Below are positions 1 through 7,569 of a stretch of 17,478 nucleotides of DNA, in pieces. Each line of letters opens with the position of its first letter. The stretch's first letter is position 1. The DNA is from JBGOTP01 sp041476545 (lineage in GTDB: Bacteria; Acidobacteriota; Vicinamibacteria; Vicinamibacterales; CAVVIG01). Where the stretch lies: assembly GCA_041476545.1 (NCBI GenBank), contig JBGOTP010000064.1, positions 1 through 17,478 of the forward strand, in the 5' to 3' direction. The translations under genes and the position numbers were made by a program. The notes below the pieces were generated by a model, which had not been told where the DNA came from, made no database searches, and worked only from the letters and a program-made list of their open reading frames with translations.

Positions 1-120
1 CCACCGCCAGAGGCGCCACCTATCGAAGCGCCGCCAGTGGAAGCTCCTCCGGTGGAAGCCCCGCCGACCGAAGCGCCGCCTCCTTTTGAAACGCCCCCGC
101 TTGAAGTGCCACCGATTCAA
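1..120 (+). repeat. Tandem 15-bp repeat encoding Pro-rich EAPPx units
   Basis: Seven consecutive units of 15 bp (one of 18 bp) read in frame 1 as EAPPI, EAPPV, EAPPV, EAPPT, EAPPPF, ETPPL and EVPPI. The frame is already open at base 1, so the tract enters from outside the window. Differences between units fall almost only at third codon positions, which suggests selection on the encoded peptide. The same wobble pattern would also fit a minus-strand GGASx reading, but that frame has a stop at about 118-120 and no start codon in view. The plus frame stays open into the nucleotidyltransferase that follows. Confidence 0.8.
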
Positions 121-222
121 TCGCCACGTGCAGGACCCCGTCCCTCCTGGGGAGCGGGACGCCTCCCCGCGGACGCAGAGGCCCGATTCGTTGAGGGCGC
201 CGCCTACTGTGGAAGGTTTTTC

Positions 223-774
223 ATGGGAGAGAGTGAAGCCCAATTGGCGCTGTACAAGGTGACCGCCCTATTGGAATCCGAGCGCCTCCCCTACGCCGTC
301 ATCGGTGCGTTCGCCCTCAACGAGTACGGCCACCGACGCGTCACCGTAGACGTCGATCTGCTGATGCGCGAGGAGCATCTTCAGAAGTTCAAGCTCAAGC
401 ACCTTGGGAAGGGCTACGCAGAGCGGATCCCAGGGACTGGCAAGCTGCTCGACACGGAGCACGGGGTGAATATCGACGTCCTCAGTACGGGCCGCTTTCC
501 CGGGGACGACAAACCGAAGCCCATTGCCTTCCCGGATCCCGCAACGACGGCGTTGCGTGGCGAGCGCTTTGCGTTGCTACCGATGGCGCGCTTCATCGAG
601 ATCAAGATCGCCTCCGGCATGGTGGCCCCTCACCGCGCCAAGGACCTGGTGGATGTTCAAGAGCTCATCAAGAGTGCTGCGCTTCCCGCGAGCGTTGCAG
701 AGGAACTCCACCCCTGGGTTCGTGACACGTTCGCTGAGCTGTGGCGACTGGCTCAAACCCCTGATCCGTTCTGA
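223..774 (+). CDS. Nucleotidyltransferase-fold protein (DUF6036/AbiEii-like)
   Basis: A 183-residue protein with the minimal nucleotidyltransferase signature at residues 28-47: a Gly-Ala-x-Ala stretch, then RRVTVDVDLL with the metal-binding Asp pair D43 and D45. The C-terminal part, with IEIKIASGMVAPHRAKDLVDVQEL, is characteristic of the small stand-alone AbiEii/DUF6036-like proteins. Some relatives are toxins of type IV toxin-antitoxin systems and many are of unknown role. I chose ATG 223 because GGAAGG at 211-216 lies six bases upstream. The frame is nevertheless open to base 1, with a GTG at 37 and Pro-rich repeats, so a longer fusion protein cannot be excluded. No partner gene is visible; the next gene is convergent. 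The fold is fairly certain, the biological role unknown. Confidence 0.8.
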   Translation: MGESEAQLALYKVTALLESERLPYAVIGAFALNEYGHRRVTVDVDLLMREEHLQKFKLKHLGKGYAERIPGTGKLLDTEHGVNIDVLSTGRFPGDDKPKPIAFPDPATTALRGERFALLPMARFIEIKIASGMVAPHRAKDLVDVQELIKSAALPASVAEELHPWVRDTFAELWRLAQTPDPF

Positions 775-829
775 GCGCACGCCGCGCACTTCACTGGTCA
801 CCTGTTCGACGTCGGTGGACGCCTTTCAC

Positions 830-2896
830 CTATCGCTCTTCCCGATCCCGCGCCGTCACCATGTTCTTGCTCGCCGCGGTACGGTACTTCTCGAACCACG
901 CCATGAGGTAGAGCTGCTGCAGTAACTGATGCGATGGCCGGCGCCAGCCGTGAAACTCCTCGGGCATCCGCACCATCAGCGTGTCGGTTTTCTTCACCAT
1001 CTTCAGCGCGCGGTAGAACTCCTCGGTCTGCACGATGGGCGTCCGCAAATCCGACTCACCTGTCATCACCATCGTCGGCGTGGTGACATTGCCGACGTAG
1101 TGGAGGGGCGAGCGTGCCGCGTACTCCGTGGGGTCTTCCCACGGGTACTTATTGAACTGCCGGTACCAGCTGGCGCCGTCGGTGATGCCGACAAACGACG
1201 CCCAGTCGATGACGGGCCGCATCGATACGGCCGCGCGGAAGCGGTTGGTGTGACCCACGATCCACGCGGTCAGCACGCCGCCACCCGAGCCGCCGCAGAC
1301 AAAGAGGTTGTCCTTGTCGACCCAGCCCTTGGCAAGCGCGGCATCGACGCCCGACATCAGGTCGTCGTAGTCCTTGCCGGGATACGACTTCTGAATGCCG
1401 TTGACGAAATCCTGTCCGTAGCCGGTGGAGCCGCGCGGGTTCGTCCAGAGCACCGCGTAGCCGTTGGCCGCCCAGTTCTGAAACGACCAGCTCCAGGCCA
1501 CGTTGTACATGCTCCACGGCCCGCCGTGAATCCACAGCACCATCGGATACTTCTTCGCCGGATCGAAGTTGGCCGGCTTCATCAGCCAGCCCTGCACTTT
1601 CAGGCCATCGGGTGCCGTGTACCACATCTCTTCCGCGTTCGCGAGCGTGACGCCCGACAGCACGTCCGCGTTCACATCGACAAGGGTCTTCATCTCCGCC
1701 GGTCGCGCCATCGCGAACGTGACGAGCACGCCAGGCTCCTTGACGGACGACCGAATGGCCGCCACCTGGCCGTTTGTCGCAATCGACAGCGCCGTCAGCG
1801 TGTGCGTGCCGGAGGTGAGCTTCTTCGGCGCACTGCCGGCAGCCGCGGCGATGAAGTACTCGTTGGTCTCGCCCCTCTCTTCCATCGAGTAGTAGACGCC
1901 TCTGCCGTCGGCGGACCACTCGACGTCGCTCGGCGAACTCGGCAGCGCGCCGGCCCACAGGCGCTTGGCCCCGCCCGCGGCATCCATGATGTACAGATTG
2001 TTGAGCGTGCTCGTGTAGTCCTTGTCGTCGTAGCCGACGTAGGCCACCCACTTGCCGTCGGGCGACGCCACCGGGCCGCCGTCCGGACCGTCGCGATCCG
2101 TCAGCGTCTTCACGTCGAGCGTCGCGAGGTCGATCGAGTAGATCTCTGAATTTCCGCGCTGATACTCGGCCTCGGGCTTGCGAATGCCCGACACGAACAC
2201 GGTTTTCCCATCAGCCGACCACTCGGGCCCGTTGTGATTGAACATGCCGCTCGTGATCTGCCGCGGCACACCGCCGACAATCGAATCGACCGTGAACACG
2301 TGCGCGTACCTCTTGGTTGTGGGACCGGTGCCGTCCGAGCCCCACGACAGCCGATCGACCAGCACCGCGCCTCGCGCCAGCTGGGCGCCACGTGGTGTCG
2401 CGGGCAAACGCACAGGCAGCAGATTCGTGTCGTCCGGCAGACTCATCGTGAACATGATCAGCTTGCTATCAGGCGACCACTTCAACCCCGACGGCGCGCG
2501 TTCGCCGCGCGTGATCTGCAGGGTCTCGCGCGTGTCGGCCCACATCACGTGAATCTGCGAAGAACCCGAGCGGTCCGACAAGAACGCGATGCGCTTGCCG
2601 TCAGGCGACCACACCGGCGCGCTGTCGCGCCAGCCGCCGTCGGTGAGCTGGCGCAGCCGCTCGCCCTTCACATCGACGATCCAGAGATTCGACGAACCCT
2701 GGTCGCGCATGATGTCGACAAAGCCGCGCGCGAACACCACCTGACTTCCGTCAGGATTGATTTGCGGCGCGCTCACCGATTCCATGTCGAAGAACGTGGC
2801 CTTATCGAGAACCTTTGACTTCGTTTGGGCAGAAACGGGTAGAGCCGTCAGAACCAGGGCCAGGACGGCCAGCACGGATCCGAAGCGAGGGCGCAT
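830..2896 (-). CDS. Secreted S9 family prolyl oligopeptidase / acylaminoacyl-peptidase
   Basis: A 688-residue exported serine peptidase. An N-terminal signal peptide (MRPRFGSVLAVLALVLTALPVSA) is followed by a WD40-like beta-propeller with repeated WSPDGK and WSADGK motifs (about residues 40-390) and a C-terminal alpha/beta hydrolase domain. The hydrolase shows WIHGGPW, NPRGSTGYG, the nucleophile motif GGSGGG (Ser about 537), Asp about 616 in GESDLRTP and His about 649 in EEFHGW. These form the S9 triad, and the family cleaves short peptides whose access the propeller limits. ATG 2896 is preferred over the start 36 bases upstream because GGAAGGAG lies seven bases before it and the signal peptide begins there. 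It lies 32 nt downstream of nagZ, probably in one transcript, with a likely periplasmic role in peptide turnover. Confidence 0.93.
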   Translation of the reverse strand: MRPRFGSVLAVLALVLTALPVSAQTKSKVLDKATFFDMESVSAPQINPDGSQVVFARGFVDIMRDQGSSNLWIVDVKGERLRQLTDGGWRDSAPVWSPDGKRIAFLSDRSGSSQIHVMWADTRETLQITRGERAPSGLKWSPDSKLIMFTMSLPDDTNLLPVRLPATPRGAQLARGAVLVDRLSWGSDGTGPTTKRYAHVFTVDSIVGGVPRQITSGMFNHNGPEWSADGKTVFVSGIRKPEAEYQRGNSEIYSIDLATLDVKTLTDRDGPDGGPVASPDGKWVAYVGYDDKDYTSTLNNLYIMDAAGGAKRLWAGALPSSPSDVEWSADGRGVYYSMEERGETNEYFIAAAAGSAPKKLTSGTHTLTALSIATNGQVAAIRSSVKEPGVLVTFAMARPAEMKTLVDVNADVLSGVTLANAEEMWYTAPDGLKVQGWLMKPANFDPAKKYPMVLWIHGGPWSMYNVAWSWSFQNWAANGYAVLWTNPRGSTGYGQDFVNGIQKSYPGKDYDDLMSGVDAALAKGWVDKDNLFVCGGSGGGVLTAWIVGHTNRFRAAVSMRPVIDWASFVGITDGASWYRQFNKYPWEDPTEYAARSPLHYVGNVTTPTMVMTGESDLRTPIVQTEEFYRALKMVKKTDTLMVRMPEEFHGWRRPSHQLLQQLYLMAWFEKYRTAASKNMVTARDREER

Positions 2897-2928
2897 ATGG
2901 AAACTCCTTCCGGTGTGAGGTTGCAGCA

Positions 2929-4035
2929 TCACACGAAGCGCGACATCTCGTCGGCAATCGCCCGGTGCTCGTCACGGCCGAGCCGCTCGCGCAAGGTTCT
3001 TCCGGCCGGCGGCCGGGACGACACGATCGTCGTCAAAAAGCGCTCTTTCGCGCGCTGCTGGCGCCTGAGCGCATCCTCGACACGAGTCAGAGAAAGCCGT
3101 TCCTCCTCGACCGCGTGGACCATCGCTTCGAGTGTGGCCGCCTGCATCGCGTGGTCGCCGGACTGACAAATCAGGATGCCGTCGCAGCCGGCGGCAATCG
3201 CCAGAACCGCTGCCTCCGGCACGGTGTAGTGGTCCGCAATGGCCTTCATTTCCAGATCGTCGCTGAGAATGACGCCCGGATAGCCGAGTTCCTCCCTCAG
3301 GATACCGGTGATGATCCGCTTCGAGAGCGTCGCCGGTCGATCCTCGTCGAGCGCCGGCACGAGAATGTGCGCCGTCATGATGGTCGCCACGTGCGCCTCG
3401 ATGGCGGCCCGGAACGGCAGGAACTCCACTTCGCGCAGCCGCTCAGGCGGATGTTCGACAAGCGGCAGCTCGACGTGCGAATCGGTGCTGGTATCGCCGT
3501 GCCCTGGGAAATGCTTGCCACAGGCGGCGACCCCGCCGGCCTGCAGCTCGCGGATGATGGCGCTGCCAAGACGGGCGACATCGGCCGCCGATTCCGCCAG
3601 CGCGCGATCGCCAATCACCGGGTTCTTCGGGTTTGTGAGGACATCGAGCACGGGGGCGTAGTCGAGCGTGACACCGACCGCCTTGAGCTCAAACGCGAGC
3701 GCTCTGGCAAAACGCCGCGCAAGGGCCACATCACCGCTTCGTCCCAGCGTGGCCATCGCCGGCCACTCTGTAAAAGGCGCCTTGAGGCGCGCAACACGGC
3801 CGCCCTCTTGATCCACGCTGACCCACGCAGGCAGCTCGCCACCGAGACGCGCGGCTTCGTAGGAGAGGTCGGCCACCTGCTCGGGATCGACGATGTTCCC
3901 GTTTTTTCCGAGGAGGATGACACCGCCCAGACCAAACTCGCGAGCGATCGCTTTTAGTTCGATCGGAATCTCTGCCCCGTTGAATCCGGCGATGAGCAGC
4001 CGGCCAATCTGATGACGAAGCGCAACGGGCGACAT
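2929..4035 (-). CDS. nagZ: Beta-N-acetylhexosaminidase NagZ (GH3)
   Basis: A 368-residue glycoside hydrolase family 3 enzyme that removes N-acetylglucosamine from anhydromuropeptides during peptidoglycan recycling. It has the NagZ hallmark KHFPGHGDTSTDSH (about residues 174-187, with the acid/base His), SVDQEGGRVARL near the substrate pocket, and SDDLEM with the nucleophile Asp at about 259. Length is typical for the single-domain enzyme. No signal peptide is seen, so a cytoplasmic location is likely. ATG 4035 is chosen; an in-frame TTG at 4044 is the other option. No Shine-Dalgarno is visible before either start. The start lies nine bases beyond a minus-strand TAGAAT hexamer, so the mRNA may be leaderless or nearly so. 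The S9 peptidase follows 32 nt downstream. Confidence 0.94.
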   Translation of the reverse strand: MSPVALRHQIGRLLIAGFNGAEIPIELKAIAREFGLGGVILLGKNGNIVDPEQVADLSYEAARLGGELPAWVSVDQEGGRVARLKAPFTEWPAMATLGRSGDVALARRFARALAFELKAVGVTLDYAPVLDVLTNPKNPVIGDRALAESAADVARLGSAIIRELQAGGVAACGKHFPGHGDTSTDSHVELPLVEHPPERLREVEFLPFRAAIEAHVATIMTAHILVPALDEDRPATLSKRIITGILREELGYPGVILSDDLEMKAIADHYTVPEAAVLAIAAGCDGILICQSGDHAMQAATLEAMVHAVEEERLSLTRVEDALRRQQRAKERFLTTIVSSRPPAGRTLRERLGRDEHRAIADEMSRFV

Positions 4036-4066
4036 GACGGTCAAATTCTACCTATAATTTAACCGT
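4036..4066. promoter_or_regulatory. AT-rich palindromic promoter-like element, copy 1
   Basis: The core AAATTCTACCTATAATTT (4043-4060) is an imperfect 18-bp palindrome made of two back-to-back -10 hexamers: TATAAT on plus (4053-4058) and TAGAAT on minus (4050-4045), two bases apart. The minus hexamer ends nine bases before the nagZ ATG. No clear -35 box is seen on either side. The 31-bp stretch matches positions 6527-6557 at 28 of 31 bases, in the same orientation. Promoter function is inferred from the hexamers and position. Confidence 0.6.
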
Positions 4067-4117
4067 ACGGATTGCATCCTCCATCGTCTCCTCTGCTCAC
4101 AAGGCCTGGTCGTCGCG

Positions 4118-4459
4118 ATGAGCGCTCCGCCCGCCACTTCCCCTGCGACGAGCGTGCAATGGCTGATATCGACCGGTGGAGGCGTCCAGCCGATTTGGCG
4201 GTCTGACGGGAAGGAACTGTTCTATCTCGGCCTGGACGGCTCGCTCTACGCCGTGGGCATCGAGGCCGACGGCGCCCAGCTGAAGTCGAGCACCCCCAGG
4301 ACACTCTTCAAGACGCCGCTGAGAGACTTCTCGGCCAACGTCGAACAGTACCGCGCGACGGCTGATGGCCAGCGGTTCCTCTTCAAGGTTCCGGTCGGCG
4401 ACGACACCCAGCCGCCCCTTCGCGTGATCATGAATTGGCCAGGGCTGCTCGAGAAGTAA
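4118..4459 (+). pseudogene. 5'-truncated remnant of a TolB-like beta-propeller (kinase C-terminal) gene
   Basis: The 113-codon frame holds only the last propeller blades of a WD40/TolB-like domain: ISTGGGVQPIWRSDGKELFYL, then LYAVGIEADG, TPRTLFKTPL, YRATADGQRFLFKVPVGDD and a closing VIMNWPGLLEK. This is the usual C-terminus of the large acidobacterial Ser/Thr kinases and winged-helix regulators that carry periplasmic propellers. Everything upstream (kinase or DNA-binding domain, membrane helix, other blades) is absent, and the similarity begins near base 4145, just inside the frame. A stop lies in frame at 4055. It is therefore best read as a decayed fragment rather than a working small protein, although ATG 4118 could in principle be translated. 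Confidence 0.72.
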
Positions 4460-4717
4460 CCGGGCCATCTCGGCGTGCTCGGCCCTCAGATACTGGAAGT
4501 ATTCGTCCCGTGACGCCACGCGAACCCGAAATCGCTCCAGCGCCAGCGCCACAGAGGACTGGTCGAACGTTGCCGGCGCGTGAAGGGCGAACACACACGT
4601 CTGAACAAGGCTCGGCGCGTTGGCGACGCGGAGGCCACGTAGACCGATCCGCGATCCGGAGCGGTCGACACGTGCCGCCCAGCCGCGCATGAGCGGGGCT
4701 CTCTCTGTTAGCATCAC
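4460..4717 (-). other. Possible protein fragment on minus strand, unrecognised
   Basis: A minus-strand frame from GTG 4717 (or ATG 4714 or 4690) reads a plausible, GC3-rich stretch including VASRDEYFQYLRAEHAEMARLL. It then runs on, antisense to the propeller remnant, as far as 4097. I do not recognise the protein and see no ribosome binding site. It may be a decayed gene end or chance coding potential. Nothing else is supported in the roughly 300-base gap between 4460 and 4755. Confidence 0.25.
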
Positions 4718-4755
4718 TGCTGGACGCGCGCACGGGCGTCTCGCCGGGAGTGGTC

Positions 4756-5565
4756 ATGGCGCGCGCCGGGAGATTGATTGTGATACATAGAGCAGCATCG
4801 GCAGGCGTGGTTGCGGTGGCGACGGCCATCGTGCTGTTCTCCGGGTTTGACCGGGAGGCGTCGGGGCAGGTCCCGTACAAGGCACCCAGGACGCCGGACG
4901 GCAAGCCAGACCTGCAGGGCATCTGGCGGGTCATGAACACCGCCAACGTCAACATCCAGGACCACTCGGCCAGTTCCGCGGGCCCTGCCGGTCATGCCGT
5001 CGTGGTCGACAATGAATTGCCGTACTTGCCGGCGGCGCTCGAGAAGAAGAAGCAGAATGCGGCCAACTGGCGCACGGCGGATCCGGTCAGCCAGTGCTAC
5101 CTGCCCGGCGTGCCGCGCGCGACCTACATGCCATTCCCGTTTCAGATCATCCAGACGCCCGGGCACGTGGCCATCGCCTACGAGTACGTACACGCCCAGC
5201 GAATCATCTACACCAACACCAAGGGCCATGCGCTTGACGTCGAGTGGTGGATGGGCGACTCGCGCGGCAAGTGGGAGGGCGACACGCTGGTCGTCGACGT
5301 GACCAACCTCAGCGACTCGACCTGGTTCGACATGGCCGGCAACCACCACAGCAACGAGCTGCACGTCGTCGAGCGCTATACCCGCACCGGGCCCGACCAC
5401 ATGCGTTACGAGGCGACGATTGAGGATCCGAAGGTCTTCTCGCGGCCCTGGAAGATGAGCATGCTGCTGTACCGCATGAAGGAACCGAACGCGCAGATCT
5501 TCGACTACGCCTGCTTCGCGTTCGACCACAACGAAAAAGGCGAGTCGATCTCGCTGGCTCGCTAA
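4756..5565 (+). CDS. Secreted protein of the acidobacterial DGKPDLQGIW family (paralogue 1)
   Basis: 269 residues with an N-terminal export signal (hydrophobic AGVVAVATAIVLFSGF after basic residues). The mature part begins near VPYKAPRTPDGKPDLQGIWRV. Other family motifs are PFPFQIIQTPGHVAIAYEY, MGDSRGKWEGDTLVVDV, DSTWFDMAGNHHSNELHVVERY and YEATIEDPKVFSRPWKM. This family is abundant in Acidobacteriota and is normally annotated only as hypothetical; no catalytic function is known to me. The conserved His, Asp and Trp residues suggest a beta-rich ligand-binding or enzymatic domain, but that is speculation. ATG 4756 is preferred over GTG 4750 because GGGAG (4746-4750) gives a five-base spacing. 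The next gene is a paralogue 13 nt downstream, so the two are probably co-transcribed. Confidence 0.82.
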   Translation: MARAGRLIVIHRAASAGVVAVATAIVLFSGFDREASGQVPYKAPRTPDGKPDLQGIWRVMNTANVNIQDHSASSAGPAGHAVVVDNELPYLPAALEKKKQNAANWRTADPVSQCYLPGVPRATYMPFPFQIIQTPGHVAIAYEYVHAQRIIYTNTKGHALDVEWWMGDSRGKWEGDTLVVDVTNLSDSTWFDMAGNHHSNELHVVERYTRTGPDHMRYEATIEDPKVFSRPWKMSMLLYRMKEPNAQIFDYACFAFDHNEKGESISLAR

Positions 5566-5578
5566 CTCGGAGGATCCT

Positions 5579-6523
5579 GTGAAGACACGAATCCTGTATC
5601 TCACCATCCTTGCCGCGATGTCGGCGTCACTGTCGCCGCTGGCGGCGCAGCAGCCCCGGAAGAAGGCGGCGGTGAAGGCGGCGCAGACCGTGCCGGGCGC
5701 CGCTCCCAAGAAAGGCGCCGCTCCCGTGAAGGGGGCGGCCGGTCCCTGGCAGCCCGCGAAGCTGTCCGACGGCCAGCCCGACATCCAGGGTCTGTGGGGC
5801 GATGTGCTCGAGAACATCGCCAGCCTCAACGTCGAGCCCGGTGAGCACCTGCTGCAAATCGGCGCGCCGAAGTACCCGGCGCTGAGGATGTTCAAGGGGT
5901 TCATGGTCGATCCGCCCGATGGGGTGATGCCGCACCAGCCATGGGCGCTCGAGCGCCGTAACCAGGCGATGAAGGAGTTCCTCGCGCCGACGCCGGCGAT
6001 GATGGACCCCCAAACGCGCGGCTGGCCGAACGGCATGCCCCGCGAGAACTACTACAGCAGCATCGAGAACGGTCCGTTCCAGATTTTCCAGCCGCCGGGC
6101 TACGTGGTGTTCTTCTACGAGATCCACCACGAGTTCCGGATCGTCCCGCTTGATGGTCGCCCGCACCCCGGCCAGGACATCAAGCTGTGGGAAGGTGACT
6201 CGCGGGGCCATTGGGAGGGCAACACGCTCGTCATCGAGGTCATGAACAACGACGACTCGACCCGCTTCGACGTGATGGGCAACTTTCACAGCGACCAGAT
6301 GAAGGTGACGGAACGGTGGACCATCCTCGACAAGGACTCGATCGACTACAAGGCCACGATCGATGACCCGAAGGTCTACACGAAGCCGTGGACGCTCGGC
6401 GTGAAGATGGTGCGGGCGAAGCCAGGCACGGAAATCTTCGAATACGCCGGCGTCGAGGGCGACAAGGCCGCCACGGTCACCGCCCCGGCCATCATCAAGT
6501 ACAACGAGACGAAGACGAAGTAA
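5579..6523 (+). CDS. Secreted protein of the acidobacterial DGxPDxQGxW family (paralogue 2)
   Basis: 314 residues. A clear signal peptide (MKTRILYLTILAAMSASLSPLAAQQ) is followed by a Lys/Ala/Pro-rich linker to about residue 55 with two near-identical KGAAP units, then the same domain as its upstream neighbour: DGQPDIQGLWGDV, PFQIFQPPGYVVFFYEIHHEFRI, EGDSRGHWEGNTLVIEV, DSTRFDVMGNFHSDQMKVTERW and YKATIDDPKVYTKPW. It is longer than paralogue 1, with extra residues between the first and second motifs. GTG 5579 is supported by GGAGG five bases upstream. The tandem pair probably arose by duplication and diverged. Biochemical function is unknown. Confidence 0.84.
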   Translation: MKTRILYLTILAAMSASLSPLAAQQPRKKAAVKAAQTVPGAAPKKGAAPVKGAAGPWQPAKLSDGQPDIQGLWGDVLENIASLNVEPGEHLLQIGAPKYPALRMFKGFMVDPPDGVMPHQPWALERRNQAMKEFLAPTPAMMDPQTRGWPNGMPRENYYSSIENGPFQIFQPPGYVVFFYEIHHEFRIVPLDGRPHPGQDIKLWEGDSRGHWEGNTLVIEVMNNDDSTRFDVMGNFHSDQMKVTERWTILDKDSIDYKATIDDPKVYTKPWTLGVKMVRAKPGTEIFEYAGVEGDKAATVTAPAIIKYNETKTK

Positions 6524-6526
6524 CGG

Positions 6527-6557
6527 GACCGTCAAATTCTACCTATAATTTGGCCGT
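6527..6557. promoter_or_regulatory. AT-rich palindromic promoter-like element, copy 2
   Basis: Second direct copy of the element at 4036-4066, with the identical 21-base core GTC...TTT at 6531-6551. The plus-strand TATAAT (6544-6549) is followed after six bases by the GTG of the sugar kinase, the geometry of a leaderless promoter. The opposed minus hexamer (6541-6536) would point into the 3' end of the secreted-protein gene. No convincing -35 is present. Confidence 0.62.
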
Positions 6558-7569
6558 GCCGAACGGCTCCCCCATCCTGTCTCCCGTCACGTCTTCCGCG
6601 CCGACTCGCATCGATCTTGCCGGCGGCACGATCGACATCTGGCCGCTGTATCTCTTTCACGATGGCGCTTCGACCGTGAATGCCGCCATCAGCCTGCGCG
6701 CGCACGTGCGCATCGAGCCGAGAACGGGCGGGGGCATCGAACTCCGATCCATCGACACGAACCGTCGCTCGGAGGCGCGGCATTGGTCCGACCTGTCGGA
6801 TGCCGACGATCTGCCGCTGCTCGCCCTGCTGGCGCGGCACTACCGCCTCGAGAATGCCACCATGACGACCCGCGGCGAATCACCGGCGGGAGCCGGCATC
6901 GCGGGGTCGTCGGCGTTGACAATCGCCGCCTGTGGCGCGCTCGCCCAATGGACCGGCGCGTCGTGCGAGGCCGAGCATCTGCTCCAGGTCGCGATGAACG
7001 TCGAATGCCAGACGATTCGCGTACCGACCGGCGTGCAGGACTACCGGCCGGCCCTCTACGGCGGCGTGGCCGCGATCGAGCTGGGGGTGAGCGGCGTCTC
7101 GCGCGTGGCGCTGGACGTTGATTGCGCCGAGATGGAACGCCGCATCGTGCTGGCCTACACCGGCGCTCCGCGTCAGTCGGGCACGAACAACTGGGAGATC
7201 ATGAAGCGCCATCTTGATGGCGATCGCCATGTCTTCGATTGCTTCGAACGCATTCGCGACACGGCCGTCGCCATGCGCGCCAGCCTGCAACGCGGCGACT
7301 GGGATGCCGTGGGCCGCCAGATCGCGGACGAGTGGACCAATCGCAAACGCCTTGCACCGGGCGTGACCACTCCAGCGATCGAGGATCTGATCCTCCGGGC
7401 GACGGCGGCGGGAGCCACCGGCGCCAAGGTCTGCGGCGCGGGCGGCGGAGGCTGTCTCTTCTGCTATGGACCGCCTCACGCTCGCGAGGCTATTGCCAGT
7501 GCGCTCGCCGGCGGTGGCGCCCGCGTGCTCGATTACCATATCGAGACAGAAGGCCTTCAGGTTGGATAA
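6556..7569 (+). CDS. GHMP family sugar kinase
   Basis: 337 residues of the galactokinase/homoserine/mevalonate/phosphomevalonate kinase superfamily. The N-terminus has APTRIDLAGGTIDIWPLY, the sugar-contacting motif of HddA- and fucokinase-like members. The ATP-binding loop PAGAGIAGSSAL is at about 110-121 and the C-terminal glycine motif GAKVCGAGGGGC at about 289-300. PTGVQDYRPALYGG and GTNNWEIMKRHLDGD resemble D-glycero-D-manno-heptose 7-phosphate kinases, but the sugar cannot be assigned from sequence alone. GTG 6556 is chosen because it directly precedes the conserved N-terminus; there is no Shine-Dalgarno, and a TATAAT lies six bases upstream, so a leaderless message is likely. The last codons overlap the start of polX by eight bases, implying translational coupling. 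Confidence 0.88.
   Translation: MPNGSPILSPVTSSAPTRIDLAGGTIDIWPLYLFHDGASTVNAAISLRAHVRIEPRTGGGIELRSIDTNRRSEARHWSDLSDADDLPLLALLARHYRLENATMTTRGESPAGAGIAGSSALTIAACGALAQWTGASCEAEHLLQVAMNVECQTIRVPTGVQDYRPALYGGVAAIELGVSGVSRVALDVDCAEMERRIVLAYTGAPRQSGTNNWEIMKRHLDGDRHVFDCFERIRDTAVAMRASLQRGDWDAVGRQIADEWTNRKRLAPGVTTPAIEDLILRATAAGATGAKVCGAGGGGCLFCYGPPHAREAIASALAGGGARVLDYHIETEGLQVG

Noticed and set aside
1..120. Minus-strand reading of the repeats as GGAST-type linker
   Set aside because: Wobble positions fit it as well, but the frame has a stop at about 118-120 and no start codon before it leaves the window, whereas the plus frame stays open for 258 codons.
929..2149. Long plus-strand ORF (406 codons) opposite the S9 peptidase
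   Set aside because: Antisense shadow of a clear GC-rich gene; its product is Arg/His/Val-rich low complexity with no domain motif.
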